A stretch of DNA of 64,000 nt from Streptomyces sp. NBC_01244 (GCF_035987325.1 NZ_CP108488.1:4092001-4156000); one strand, 5' to 3'; counted from the stretch's first letter, positions 33,776-43,059 are shown. The notes: generated by a model not told the origin, from the sequence alone. Numbers and translations are program-made.

Positions 33776-34090
33776 ATGATGACGTCAGTCGACACTGATC
33801 TGCTCCGGGTTCTGGCCGATCCGCTCAGGCTCCGGATCGTGACCCTGCTCGCTCAGGAGACGCTCTGCACCACGCACTTGATCGAGGAGACGGGTGCCAG
33901 ACAGACGAACCTCTCCAACCACCTGAAGGTGCTGCGCGAGGCCGGGATCGTGGACACGGAGCCCTGCGGAAGGTTCACCTACTACCGCCTGCGTCCGGAG
34001 GCCATCGAAGCGCTCGCCGGTCAGTTCGCCGCCCTCGCGTCCACCGCGCGCCTCACCGCCGAAGCGAACCTCAAGCGGTCCTGCCCGTAG
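33776..34090 (+). CDS. arsR: ArsR-family arsenic-responsive repressor
   Basis: The 104-aa product is a winged HTH (RQTNLSNHLKVLREAGIVD) with cysteines at ETLCTTH, TEPCGR and a C-terminal RSCP that can form an arsenite site. It faces arsC and precedes the channel gene. GACTGACATCAGTC-type dyads in the divergent region are probable operators. Confidence 0.85.
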   Translation: MMTSVDTDLLRVLADPLRLRIVTLLAQETLCTTHLIEETGARQTNLSNHLKVLREAGIVDTEPCGRFTYYRLRPEAIEALAGQFAALASTARLTAEANLKRSCP

Positions 34091-34169
34091 CCGCCCCCGC
34101 CGCCGCCCCTCCCCGCCCCGCTCTGCCTCACCGCCCCGCCCTGCCTCACCTGCCCGAGGAGAACCCGTC

Positions 34170-34976
34170 GTGACCGCCCCCGAGCCCGCCGCCAACGCCA
34201 TAGCCGACGGCGCTCCAGCCGACGGCGCTCCAGCCGGTGACGCGCCCCGGCCCGCACCCGGCGCGACCCCGCCCCGCACCCCGCTGGTCTCCCGCGCCGC
34301 CGCCGAGCTGGTGGGCTCCGCCGCCCTCGTCGCGATCGTCGTCGGCTCGGGCATCCAGGCCACGCGCCTCACCCAGGACGTGGCGCTCCAGCTCCTGGCC
34401 AACTCCACCGCCACCGTCTTCGGCCTCGGAGTCCTCATCGCCCTCCTCGGCCCGGTCTCCGGGGCTCACTTCAACCCGGCCGTCACCCTGGCCGAGTGGT
34501 GGACGGCCCGCCGCGGCGGTGCGGGTGTCACGTCGCGCGAGCTGGCCGTCTACGTCCCCGCGCAGATCGCCGGCGCCATCGCGGGCGCCGTCCTCGCGGA
34601 CGCGATGTTCGGCGAGCCGCTGGTGAAGTGGTCCACGCACGACCGCTCCGCCGGGAACCTCCTCCTCGGCGAGCTCGTCGCCACCGCCGGCCTGATCATG
34701 CTGATCTTCGGCCTGGCGCGGACGGACCGCCTGCGCTTCGCGCCCGTAGCCGTCGCCTCGTACATCGGCGCCGCGTACTGGTTCACCTCCTCCACCTCCT
34801 TCGCCAACCCGGCCGTCACCATCGGCCGCGCCTTCACCGACACCTTCGCGGGCATCGCCCCCGCCTCGGTCCCGGCGTTCGTCGGTGTGCAGCTCGTGGG
34901 CGCGGTCGTGGGCCTGGCGCTGGTCGCGGTCGTCTTCGTGCGCGGCACGACGGACGGCGAGCCGCCCTCCGCCTGA
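34170..34976 (+). CDS. MIP/aquaporin-family channel, probable arsenite efflux
   Basis: The 268-aa product has six hydrophobic spans and both NPA boxes (GAHFNPAVTLAEW and SFANPAVTIGRAF). An MIP channel next to arsR and arsC matches the known AqpS-type scheme, in which arsenate is reduced by ArsC and the arsenite leaves through the channel. No ArsB or Acr3 pump is in the window, which supports that role. Confidence 0.85.
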   Translation: MTAPEPAANAIADGAPADGAPAGDAPRPAPGATPPRTPLVSRAAAELVGSAALVAIVVGSGIQATRLTQDVALQLLANSTATVFGLGVLIALLGPVSGAHFNPAVTLAEWWTARRGGAGVTSRELAVYVPAQIAGAIAGAVLADAMFGEPLVKWSTHDRSAGNLLLGELVATAGLIMLIFGLARTDRLRFAPVAVASYIGAAYWFTSSTSFANPAVTIGRAFTDTFAGIAPASVPAFVGVQLVGAVVGLALVAVVFVRGTTDGEPPSA

Positions 34977-35008
34977 CGCGGCGGACGGACGGGCCGTCGG
35001 CTCCGCCT

Positions 35009-35503
35009 TCAGCCGATCCGCGGGCTGCGGCGCTCCAGCAGGACGACGTCACGCCACACGCCGTGGTGGCGGCCGATGCGGGCGCGGGTGCCGATGACGC
35101 GGAACCCGGCCCGCTGGTGCAGGGCCAGGCTCGCGGTGTTCTCGGGGAAGATCCCGGACTGGATCGTCCAGATGCCCGCCGCCTCGGTCGAGGCGATCAG
35201 CGCGTCGAGCAGGGCGCGGGCGACTCCGCGGCCCCGGGCGCCGGGGTGGACGTAGACGGAGTGCTCGACCACGCCCGCGTACGCGCACCGGTCCGAGACC
35301 TTGGACGCGGCCACCCAGCCGAGCAGCTTCCCGTCCGGGTCGACCGCGGCGAAGCGGTGTTCGGGCAGTCTCGCCGCGTCGAAGGCCTCCCAGGTGGGGG
35401 CTTCGGTCTCGAAGGTGGCGTTCCCCTCGTAGATCCCGGCCCGGTAGATCGCCAGGACCTCGTCCGCGTGCGCCCGGGTCAGCGGCTCGATGCGGATGCT
35501 CAC
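35009..35503 (-). CDS. GNAT N-acetyltransferase, phosphinothricin-acetyltransferase-like
   Basis: The 164-aa product starts VSIRIEPLTRAHADEVLAIY and has YVHPGARGRGVARALLDALI (acetyl-CoA loop), as in PAT/Bar and ArsN-type GNATs. Its GTG start overlaps the stop of the ArsR-type gene (GTGA). In arsenic loci such GNATs (ArsN1) detoxify the organoarsenical arsinothricin, so that substrate is plausible here; ordinary phosphinothricin-like substrates are the alternative. Confidence 0.8.
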   Translation of the reverse strand: MSIRIEPLTRAHADEVLAIYRAGIYEGNATFETEAPTWEAFDAARLPEHRFAAVDPDGKLLGWVAASKVSDRCAYAGVVEHSVYVHPGARGRGVARALLDALIASTEAAGIWTIQSGIFPENTASLALHQRAGFRVIGTRARIGRHHGVWRDVVLLERRSPRIG

Positions 35504-35865
35504 GCCGAGCCCGCCCGGGTCAGCAGGGCGCCCATGGCGGCGAGGACGGAGGGCTCCACGCGGTAGTAGACCCAGGTGCCGCGCCGCTCGGAGGAGAGCA
35601 GGCCGGCGTCCTTGAGCTTCTTCAGGTGGTGCGAGACCGTCGGCTGCGAAACACCCACGTCCGAGATGTCGCACACGCACGCCTCTCCGCCCTCGTGCGA
35701 GGCGATGGCGGAGAACAGCCGCAGGCGCACCGGATCGCCCAGGGCCTTGAACATCAGCGCGGTCCGCTCGGCCTCCTCGGCCGTCAGCGGGCGCTCCGAC
35801 AGGGGCGGGCAGCACGCCGCCACGGCGTCCGGCTCCAGCAGGGGCAACACCTTCGAAGGGGACAT
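35500..35865 (-). CDS. Second ArsR-family regulator
   Basis: The 121-aa product has the metal-sensing ACVCDISDV motif in helix 3, an extra N-terminal AACCPP pair, and a winged HTH (VSQPTVSHHLKKLKDAGLLS). It is divergent from the FAD monooxygenase gene, with two near-identical dyads between, and is co-transcribed with the GNAT gene. Confidence 0.85.
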   Translation of the reverse strand: MSPSKVLPLLEPDAVAACCPPLSERPLTAEEAERTALMFKALGDPVRLRLFSAIASHEGGEACVCDISDVGVSQPTVSHHLKKLKDAGLLSSERRGTWVYYRVEPSVLAAMGALLTRAGSA

Positions 35866-35902
35866 GCCCTCATCATCCCCAGACAATAGATGGATGTCTA
35901 TG

Positions 35903-35961
35903 TTGACGAACGTCGATACAAGGTGCCAGCCTGGAGGCGTCGAGACATCGACAAACGTCGA
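35903..35961. promoter_or_regulatory. Two ArsR-type operator dyads
   Basis: TTGAC-GAAC-GTCGA (35903-35916) and TCGAC-AAAC-GTCGA (35948-35961) are repeated with a 45-bp step in the divergent region between the second arsR and the monooxygenase gene. The second is a perfect 5-bp inverted repeat. Confidence 0.6.
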
Positions 35962-36004
35962 AGTAGTGATCCGGTCAAGTGAAGAAGCAGTCAGGGGAAC
36001 CCTC

Positions 36005-37378
36005 GTGAACGCATCCACCGAAGTCCTGCCCGTCGTCGTGATCGGAGCCGGCCCGATCGGCCTCGCGGCCGCGGCCCGGCTCATCGAGCGGGACATCGAG
36101 CCCCTCGTACTGGAAGCGGGCCCCGCCGCCGCCTCCGCGGTCCGCGCATGGGCCCACGTACGCCTCTTCTCCACCTGGGGCGAGATCGTCGACCCGGCCG
36201 CCGAGAAGCTCCTCGCCCCCACCGGCTGGACCAGGCCCGACCCCGCCTCCTACCCCTCCGGCGGAGACTGGGCCGAGCTCTACCTCCAGCCCCTGGCCGA
36301 CGCCCTCGGCGAGCGGGTCCGCTACGGGGCCACGGTCACCGGAGTCTCGCGCACCGGCCGCGACCGCATCGTCGACACCGACCGCGCGGCCCAGCCCTTC
36401 GTCATCCACCACACCGCGCCCGACGGCAGCGAAGCCCGCGTCTTCGCCCGCGCCGTCATCGACGCCTCCGGCACCTGGTCCACCCCGGGCCCGGCCGGCG
36501 CCAGCGGCCTCCCCGCCCTCGGCGAGCGCGCCGCGGGCGACCGCGTCACCTACCGGGTCCCGGACCTCGGGGACCAGGCCGTGCGCGCCCGTTACGCCGG
36601 CAAGCACACCGCCGTGATCGGCTCCGGAGCCTCCGCCTTCACCGCGCTCGCCCAGCTCGCCGACCTCGCCAAGGAGGAGGCCGGCACCCATGCCGCCTGG
36701 ATCCTGCGCCGCGGCATCTCCGGCTCGACCTTCGGCGGCGGCACCGCGGACCAGCTCCCCGCCCGCGGCGCCCTCGGCCTCGCCGCCAAGGCCGCGGTCG
36801 AAGGCGGCCACGCCGACGCGGTCACCGGCTTCCGTACCGAAGCAGTCGAGCGGGACTCCGACGGCCGCCTGGTCCTCGTCGGTGAGGACGGCCGCCGCCT
36901 GGACGCGGTCGACGAGGTCATCGTCCTGACCGGCTTCCGCCCCGACCTCGCCTTCCTCGGCGAGCTGCGCCTCGGCCTCGACGAACGCCTCCAGGCCCCC
37001 ACCGCCCTGGCCCCGCTCATCGACCCCAACCAGCACTCCTGCGGCACCGTCTACCCGCACGGCGCGAGCGAGCTCTCCCATCCGGAGAAGGACGTCTACC
37101 TCGCCGGCATGAAGTCCTACGGCCGCGCCCCCACATTCCTGGCCATGACCGGCTACGAGCAGGTCCGCTCCATCGCCGCAGCCCTCGCGGGCGACCACGA
37201 GGCCGCCGAACGCGTCGAGTTGACCCTCCCCGAGACCGGAGTCTGCGGCGGAGCCGGCCTCTTCGATCAGCCCCCGGCGGCCTCCACCGAGGAAACGGGC
37301 GGCGGCTGCTGTTCCACCCCGGCCACCCTCACCATCGGCGCCCCCTCCTCCGCCCCTGCCTCCGCCCCCGCCTGTTAG
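36005..37378 (+). CDS. FAD-dependent monooxygenase, ArsO-like
   Basis: The 457-aa product has an FAD-binding GxGxxG (VVIGAGPIGLAAAARLIE) and a second Rossmann loop for NADPH (AVIGSGASAFTALAQ). The C-terminus is Cys-rich (GVCGGAGLF, then GGGCCSTPA), suggesting arsenic binding. ArsO-type flavoproteins occur in Streptomyces arsenic clusters, where their reaction is not firmly known. GTG 36005 is chosen as start because FAD-motif spacing fits. Confidence 0.8.
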   Translation: MNASTEVLPVVVIGAGPIGLAAAARLIERDIEPLVLEAGPAAASAVRAWAHVRLFSTWGEIVDPAAEKLLAPTGWTRPDPASYPSGGDWAELYLQPLADALGERVRYGATVTGVSRTGRDRIVDTDRAAQPFVIHHTAPDGSEARVFARAVIDASGTWSTPGPAGASGLPALGERAAGDRVTYRVPDLGDQAVRARYAGKHTAVIGSGASAFTALAQLADLAKEEAGTHAAWILRRGISGSTFGGGTADQLPARGALGLAAKAAVEGGHADAVTGFRTEAVERDSDGRLVLVGEDGRRLDAVDEVIVLTGFRPDLAFLGELRLGLDERLQAPTALAPLIDPNQHSCGTVYPHGASELSHPEKDVYLAGMKSYGRAPTFLAMTGYEQVRSIAAALAGDHEAAERVELTLPETGVCGGAGLFDQPPAASTEETGGGCCSTPATLTIGAPSSAPASAPAC

Positions 37379-38649
37379 CGCCGCAGCGCCTCCGCCGGCT
37401 CGATGCGGGCGGCGCGCCAGGCGGGGTAGAGGCCGGCCAGGACTCCCGTCAGCAGTCCGAGGAGCGGAGCGACCGCGACGGTGCCGGGGTGGACGACGGG
37501 GGTCCAGTCGCGGAAGACGGCGACGCCGACGACGGTGAGGGTGCCCAGGGACGTGCCGACGAGCCCGCCCAGCGCACCCAAGACACCTGATTCGGCGAGG
37601 AATTGCGTGGTGATGTGGCGGCCGCGGGCGCCGAGCGCGCGTCGCAGGCCGATCTCGCCGGTGCGTTCCAGGACGGCGACCAGGGTGGTGTTGGCGATGC
37701 CCACGGCCCCGATGACCAGGCAGATCCCGGCCAGGATCAGGAAGAGCTGTTCCAGGTCGGAGGTGACCCCGCTGCGCAACGTCCGCGGGTCCGGCGGCGG
37801 TACGGACTTCAGGTACTCGGGGTGGTCGGGGCGCAGTGCGGTGGGGGCGAGCCGGGCGACCTGCCGGGCGGCGCCGATGTCGGTCGCGATCAGCATGGTG
37901 GTGCCGTCGCCCTCGGGCGGGCCCCAGATCTCCTCGGCGGTGGTGCGGGGCACCGCGACCGAGAGGAGGAGGTCGGACTTGCGCTGCACGTCCTCGATGA
38001 TCCCGATCACGGCGAAGGGCTCGGAGCCGATGAAGACGGCCGGCCGGGTGTCGAGGGTGGTGATGCCGAGGCGTGCGGCGACGGACGAGCCGAGGACTGC
38101 CACGCGTTGCCTCGTACGGGAGTGGTACTCGTCGTAGAGGCGGCCCTGGGCCAACGTGGGGACGGCGGCCCGCAAGGCGCCGGGGGAGGCTGCGACCACC
38201 TCGGTGCTGTCGCCCCCGCCGTCGCTCCCGCCGACCGGGGCGGAACGGACCCTGCCGGCCGTGGCATCGAGTCGGACCGTGTAGAAGACGCCCGCGTGCC
38301 GGACCCCGCCCAGACGCTCGACGCGGAGGTCCGCGTCCGCCGGGAATCCCGGGCCGGCGAAGGGGTCCTTGTTCCGGGCGATGTCCTCGACGGTCACCTC
38401 GGTGGCGGTGAGCAGGTTGAAGCGGCCGTCGATCTGGGACGAGGTGGTGGCGGTCAGGCCGAGGACCGCGACGAAGGTGCCGACGCCGAGGACCGTTCCG
38501 AGCGCCGTCAGCGCCGAGCGGGCCGGGCGCTGCAGGATCCCGGCGAGGGCCTCCGAGACGTTGTCGCGGGCGGTGAAGCGGGAGGGCTCGACACGGACGG
38601 CGGAGCGGGAGCGTCGCCGTACGAGCCGCCGGAGCCGGGGCGGGTTCAT
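37375..38649 (-). CDS. MacB-like ABC transporter permease
   Basis: The 424-aa product has a FtsX/MacB layout: one N-terminal span (ALTALGTVLGVGTFVAVLGL), a large extracytoplasmic domain (residues 75-275) and three C-terminal spans with the GEIGLRRALGARGRHI motif. It overlaps the ATPase gene (ATGA) and is convergent with the monooxygenase gene, sharing 4 bp of stop codons. Confidence 0.85.
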   Translation of the reverse strand: MNPPRLRRLVRRRSRSAVRVEPSRFTARDNVSEALAGILQRPARSALTALGTVLGVGTFVAVLGLTATTSSQIDGRFNLLTATEVTVEDIARNKDPFAGPGFPADADLRVERLGGVRHAGVFYTVRLDATAGRVRSAPVGGSDGGGDSTEVVAASPGALRAAVPTLAQGRLYDEYHSRTRQRVAVLGSSVAARLGITTLDTRPAVFIGSEPFAVIGIIEDVQRKSDLLLSVAVPRTTAEEIWGPPEGDGTTMLIATDIGAARQVARLAPTALRPDHPEYLKSVPPPDPRTLRSGVTSDLEQLFLILAGICLVIGAVGIANTTLVAVLERTGEIGLRRALGARGRHITTQFLAESGVLGALGGLVGTSLGTLTVVGVAVFRDWTPVVHPGTVAVAPLLGLLTGVLAGLYPAWRAARIEPAEALRR

Positions 38650-39434
38650 GCGGGGGCCTGTTCGCGCAGAACGCCGTCGCGGATCGCGAGGGTCCGGCCG
38701 CCGTGCGCGGCGACCTCCTGGTCGTGGGTGATGACGAGGACGGTCATCCCGTCGGCGTGGAGCTCGTCGAGGAGGGCCAGCACGGTGTCGGCGTTGGCGG
38801 AGTCGAGATTCCCGGTGGGTTCGTCGCACAGCAGCAGCGACGGCCGGGCGACCAGGGCCCGGGCGATGGCCACTCGCTGGCGTTCGCCGCCGGACAGCCG
38901 CGAGGGCGGCGCGTCGAGGCGGTGGGCGAGCCCGACCCGGGTGAGGGCCTCCCGGGCGCGGGCGGGGCGCTCCTTGCGGGGTACTCCGTTGTAGAGCATG
39001 GCGAGGGCGACGTTCTCCAGGGCCGAGCGGTGCGGCAGCAAGTGGAAGGACTGGAAGACGAATCCGATGCGGCGTCCGCGCAGGGCGGTCCTGTCGCCGT
39101 CACCGAGCACGCCGGTGTCGATGCCGTCGATGAGGTAGCGGCCCGTGGTGGGTGCGTCGAGCAGGCCCGCGATGTTCAGGAAGGTCGACTTGCCGGAGCC
39201 CGACGGGCCGACGACGGTGACGAACTCACCGCGCTGGATGGTGAGATCGCACGGTGTGAAGGCGGCCACCGGCGGCGGGCCCGGGTACGTGAGGCCCACC
39301 TGCCGGAACTCGATGACGGGTGGCGCGGCCTCGGCCACTGCCTCGGCCACGACCTCGCCGACGGGCTCGCCGACGGGCTCGCTGACGGGCTCACTGACGG
39401 GCTCACTGACGGGCTCAGCGGCGGCCTTGGTCAT
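38646..39434 (-). CDS. MacB/LolD-like ABC ATPase with N-terminal EPVS repeats
   Basis: The 262-aa product has Walker A (VVGPSGSGKSTFLN), signature (LSGGERQRVAIARAL) and Walker B (LLLCDEPTGNLD). The first 36 residues include EPVSEPVSEPVSEPVGEPVG, encoded by a 12-bp tandem repeat that may vary in copy number. Overlaps with genes on both sides show it is the middle gene of a tripartite exporter operon. Confidence 0.85.
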   Translation of the reverse strand: MTKAAAEPVSEPVSEPVSEPVGEPVGEVVAEAVAEAAPPVIEFRQVGLTYPGPPPVAAFTPCDLTIQRGEFVTVVGPSGSGKSTFLNIAGLLDAPTTGRYLIDGIDTGVLGDGDRTALRGRRIGFVFQSFHLLPHRSALENVALAMLYNGVPRKERPARAREALTRVGLAHRLDAPPSRLSGGERQRVAIARALVARPSLLLCDEPTGNLDSANADTVLALLDELHADGMTVLVITHDQEVAAHGGRTLAIRDGVLREQAPA

Positions 39435-41056
39435 GATCCGCCGCCGCTCTTGCCGCCGCCGGGCTTGCCGCCCGACTGCTTGTCCGCGACGCCCGGTTCG
39501 ACTCCGATGACGACCGAGTCGCCGTCCGCGATCACGCCGTTCCCGGTGGGCCGGATCTCCACGTAGCCGTCGCCGGTCGTGCCGGGCCGGATCTCGACCC
39601 GGCGCTGGGCCCCCGTACCGTCCACGACGGTGACACTGGTGCGGCCGTCGGTTCCGGCGGAGACGGCGGTCACCGGAACGACCAGTGCGTTCCCGTCGGT
39701 CGCGGCGGCCTCCACGGTGAGCCGTACGTCCTGACCCGCGAGTGTGGCGTCCAGCGCGGCGAGGGGGCGTACGAGCATCTCGTACCCGCTCGGACCACTG
39801 GGGGCGGGAGCCTGCTGGCCCTGCCCCTCCCCCTGACCGCCGTTCGGCGCGGGCGGCACCGACACGGTGTCCGCGACCGACAACACCTCGGCGGCCGCCG
39901 AGACCCCGCTGACCTCGGAGAGGATCTCGACCTTCTGGCCGGCGCGGACCAGGCCCTTCTGGTGCTCGGCGAGCTGCCCGCGTACGACGAGCGCACCGGC
40001 GGACAGGGTCATCACGGGGCCGCTGACGGCGGAGCCCGGGCGAACGCCGACGGAGTCGGCGCGCGCGGGGAAGGACTCCAGGAAGACGACCTCGCCGGCC
40101 GGGACCATGGGGCCAGCGGCCGCGCGGGCCTCGGCGAGGCGCTCGCGGGCCTTGGCCAGGTCCTCCTGGGCGCGGGCCACGGAGCGGGCGGCATCCTGAC
40201 CGGCGCCCCTGCCGCCGGTGGCGCCCGAGGCCCCCTTGCCGCCGGCCGTACCGGTGCCACCCGTACCGGACCTGGCGGCGGCCTTGACGTCCTCCAGGGA
40301 CCGTTCGGCAGAAGTGACCGCGTCCTCGGCGCCGTTGACGGCCTCGCCGCCGTCGGCCACCGCGGGCAGCGGGTCGTAGCCGATCGACGTGTAGAACGCG
40401 CCGAGCGCGGCCTTGGTCCCCGCGCCGAAGGTGCCCGCCTTGTCGGATCCCGTGCCGTGGCCGAGCCCGGCGAGGGCCTTCTGGAGCTGCTTCACGTCGT
40501 CACCGGTGGCACCCGGCTTCAGGTCCCGGTACACCGGCAGCGCACCGGGCAGCGCGAAGACGGGACGCCCGGACACCTCCAGGAGCGCCTTGCCCGCCAC
40601 GACGGGATCCCCCGGCCCGACGGCGACCTTGGTGACCACGGGCGGGCCGGAACCCTCCCCGCCCGCGACCGCCGGGGTGACCTGGACGGCCTGGGCGGAG
40701 GTGACCGTGCCGCGCACGACGAGGGTGTCGCGCAGCACGCGCTTCTCGACCCGCGCGACGAGTACGTCCAAGGGCGGCGGGCCCGCCTCGGCCGCGGCCT
40801 GCGCCGGCGACTTGATCACCAGCGAGGCGCCGACCCCGGCGGCGGAGAGCAGCACGGCCCCCACCGCCACGGCGGCCACCCACGCACGCCGCCGGGACAG
40901 CCCGGCGGAGGGCTCGGCGCCGCCGGCCCCCTCGGCCTGCCCGGACTCCCCGACCTGCTCGGGCTTCCCGACCTGCTCGGGCTTCCCGACCTGCTCGGAC
41001 TCCTCCGCAGGCGCGGCGAGTCCTGCCGGTGCGAGGCCCCGTATGCCGTCCGTCAT
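39431..41056 (-). CDS. HlyD-like membrane fusion protein with peptidoglycan-binding domain
   Basis: The 541-aa adaptor has a repeated EQVGKP segment near the N-terminus, one membrane span (WVAAVAVGAVLLSAAGVGA), a PG_binding_1 domain (VYRDLKPGATGDDVKQLQKA) and barrel-sandwich parts. It is followed by its ATPase and permease with 4-bp overlaps, giving a complete MacAB-like exporter for antimicrobials or exported peptides. Paralogue of the orphan at 31507. Confidence 0.8.
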   Translation of the reverse strand: MTDGIRGLAPAGLAAPAEESEQVGKPEQVGKPEQVGESGQAEGAGGAEPSAGLSRRRAWVAAVAVGAVLLSAAGVGASLVIKSPAQAAAEAGPPPLDVLVARVEKRVLRDTLVVRGTVTSAQAVQVTPAVAGGEGSGPPVVTKVAVGPGDPVVAGKALLEVSGRPVFALPGALPVYRDLKPGATGDDVKQLQKALAGLGHGTGSDKAGTFGAGTKAALGAFYTSIGYDPLPAVADGGEAVNGAEDAVTSAERSLEDVKAAARSGTGGTGTAGGKGASGATGGRGAGQDAARSVARAQEDLAKARERLAEARAAAGPMVPAGEVVFLESFPARADSVGVRPGSAVSGPVMTLSAGALVVRGQLAEHQKGLVRAGQKVEILSEVSGVSAAAEVLSVADTVSVPPAPNGGQGEGQGQQAPAPSGPSGYEMLVRPLAALDATLAGQDVRLTVEAAATDGNALVVPVTAVSAGTDGRTSVTVVDGTGAQRRVEIRPGTTGDGYVEIRPTGNGVIADGDSVVIGVEPGVADKQSGGKPGGGKSGGGS

Positions 41057-41613
41057 CCGGCACTCCGCACCGTGGCGAACCCCTCCGCCGGTCCCGGCAG
41101 AGGAACGGCCCGGCCCCGCCGTGGGGCGACTACGGATGAACCCCGTCGAAACGGCACAGCGGACCTCCCGGGACATCTTGCGATCACGGCCACCCTAGAC
41201 CGAAGGCAGATCAACCTAACGGCACTCAGGCACAGTTGCGCAGGGGTGGACGCCGGCATGAAGGCCCGGCTGCAACCGCTACGCAGAATTCCGGCCAGAC
41301 TTGTCGATCGCGGTCGGCTGCGGAAACTGCCCGACGGCCGGTTCACCACCCGTCCGTGACCAGAAGCACCACCGTCAGGAGCAGCTCCGAGGAGGCTTAC
41401 CGGGGGTACCGCCGGTAAGCCCGCTCCGTGGCGGTTTCCGGCCATGGCTATTCGATACCGGGCTGTCCGGTGAATTCTCGCGCGAGATTTCACCATTTCA
41501 TTACCCGGCGGCAATTGACTGCGGGCGGCAGGAGCCCCTCACTCGTCTCGCGAGGCCGCGGGCCGGAGCGGCCGATGCCTTCGGACACCCGGTCGCGGCT
41601 GTTCAGGTGGTGT
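41057..41613. other. Intergenic region upstream of exporter operon
   Basis: No convincing gene. It holds the promoter side of the exporter operon, and a hairpin at 41395-41420 (GCTTACCGG paired with CCGGTAAGC around an 8-nt loop) that could terminate the small exported-peptide gene coming from the right. Otherwise nothing I can name. Confidence 0.5.
41395..41420. terminator. 9-bp stem hairpin
   Basis: GCTTACCGG (41395-41403) and CCGGTAAGC (41412-41420) form a perfect stem, 190 bp past the stop of the small exported-peptide gene. No clear T-tract follows on either strand. Confidence 0.45.
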
Positions 41614-41787
41614 CTACTGCAGTTTGACCGGAACGCCGCCCCAGCCCCAGGAGGTGTCGGTCGGCTCGCCGTCCGCAGCCAAGCGCACCTGCCCGTGGGT
41701 GGCATCCTGGTAGGCCTCGACCGCGACCGGCGACAGCAGGGCGGCGACAGAAGCTGCGATGGTCACTATGCGGGCAATGCGCGTCAT
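41614..41787 (-). CDS. 57-aa exported peptide next to LuxR regulator
   Basis: The peptide starts MTRIARIVTIAASVAALLSP, a signal peptide with cleavage near residue 25, leaving about 32 residues with AADGEPTDTSWGWGGVPV. There are no cysteines. CTGGAGAAG forms a ribosome binding site. It is divergent from the TrmB/LuxR-type regulator 163 bp away. It could be a secreted signal or small antimicrobial; similar short exported Streptomyces proteins are of unknown role. Confidence 0.6.
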   Translation of the reverse strand: MTRIARIVTIAASVAALLSPVAVEAYQDATHGQVRLAADGEPTDTSWGWGGVPVKLQ

Positions 41788-41949
41788 GGACTTCTCCAGG
41801 GGATGTATTGAGAGAACTCGGTGCGAGGTAAGTCTGGTTGCTCGCCGTTTTCCTGCTTTCGGGTGAAGTCTTTCCCACCGCCTATCCTGACAGCAATTGG
41901 TCACCCCCTTCAGCAAGGTGCGTGGCAGCAAGGCGAGGAGGGGACATCA

Positions 41950-43017
41950 ATGGACATTAGCCGCGATGGGGATCTATCTGCGGTCCCGGATGGCTGGGGG
42001 AAGGCCGACACGGCTGTCTACGGGTGGGTCCTGGAGCAGGGGCGTCTGGACGAACCCTCGGTGGCGGCCGGTCTCGGTCTGCGGGAGGAGGAGGTGCGGG
42101 AGGCTCTCGCCCGGCTCACCGCTTCCCGGCTGATCCGGCGCGACCCCCGGGATCCGGCGGAGGGTTTCGCCGTGTCGCCCGATGTCGCCCGTGCGGAGCT
42201 GGCCGCCCCCATGCGGTCGCGGATCCGTCAGGTCGAGGAGGAGCTCGACCGCGCCCAGAAGGAGCTGGACCACTTCTCCGTGGAGTACCTCCGGCACGCC
42301 AAGCGGGGCAACGGCCAGTTTCGGCTGATCGGCAACATGCTGGAGGTCCGGGTCGCTCTCACGCAGGCTTCCGAACGGTGCACGGAGGAGGTGCTCTCCA
42401 GCCAGCCGGGGGGTGGCAGCCGGGTGGTCGAGGCGATGGGCGAGGCCTTGGCCCGCGACCGGGCGATCCTGGAGCGTGGTGTGCGGATGCGCACCCTGTA
42501 TCACCACACTGCGCGTTTCAACGGTCCGAGCCAGGCGTACGTCGCGGCGGCGTCGGAGTTCGGGGCGCAGTACCGGACCGCGCACGAGCTCTTCGGCCGG
42601 CTCATCGTCTTCGACCGGGAGTTGGCCTTCCTTCCGCTGAACGACGGCTCGCGTGGTGCGGTGGCCATCAGTGAGCCTTCGGTGGCGTGCTATCTCGCCG
42701 ATGTCTTCGAGCAGACCTGGACGCATGCCACGCCGTTCGCGGACGCGGCCAGTCAGGGCTTCGGCGAGGTTGCCCAGGAGATCGACCAGACCATCCTGCG
42801 GCTGCTCGCCGCCGGGTTGAAGGACGAGGCGGTTGCCCGTCGTCTCGGCATGTCGCTGCGTACGGCGCGGCGCCATATCGCCGACATCATGGAGCAGTTG
42901 GGCGCGGAGAGCCGCTTCCAGGCGGGTGTGGCCGCCGTGCAGCGGGGGCTGCTGGATGCCGGGGAGATGTGTGCCCCCGTGGCGGACGGGTCCGGGTCCG
43001 CCTGCGCGGAGGCCTGA
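41950..43017 (+). CDS. TrmB-like/LuxR-type HTH regulator
   Basis: The 355-aa product has an N-terminal winged-helix resembling TrmB (DTAVYGWVLEQGRLDEPSVA, then REALARLTASRLIRRD), a coiled coil (residues 85-115), a central domain and a C-terminal LuxR HTH (GLKDEAVARRLGMSLRTARR). This architecture is typical for pathway regulators next to Streptomyces biosynthetic clusters. It lies between a small exported peptide and a second HTH gene. Confidence 0.8.
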   Translation: MDISRDGDLSAVPDGWGKADTAVYGWVLEQGRLDEPSVAAGLGLREEEVREALARLTASRLIRRDPRDPAEGFAVSPDVARAELAAPMRSRIRQVEEELDRAQKELDHFSVEYLRHAKRGNGQFRLIGNMLEVRVALTQASERCTEEVLSSQPGGGSRVVEAMGEALARDRAILERGVRMRTLYHHTARFNGPSQAYVAAASEFGAQYRTAHELFGRLIVFDRELAFLPLNDGSRGAVAISEPSVACYLADVFEQTWTHATPFADAASQGFGEVAQEIDQTILRLLAAGLKDEAVARRLGMSLRTARRHIADIMEQLGAESRFQAGVAAVQRGLLDAGEMCAPVADGSGSACAEA

Positions 43018-43059
43018 GTCCGGTCACCCGGGGTCGGTTGGCCGGGTCGGTTGGCCGGG

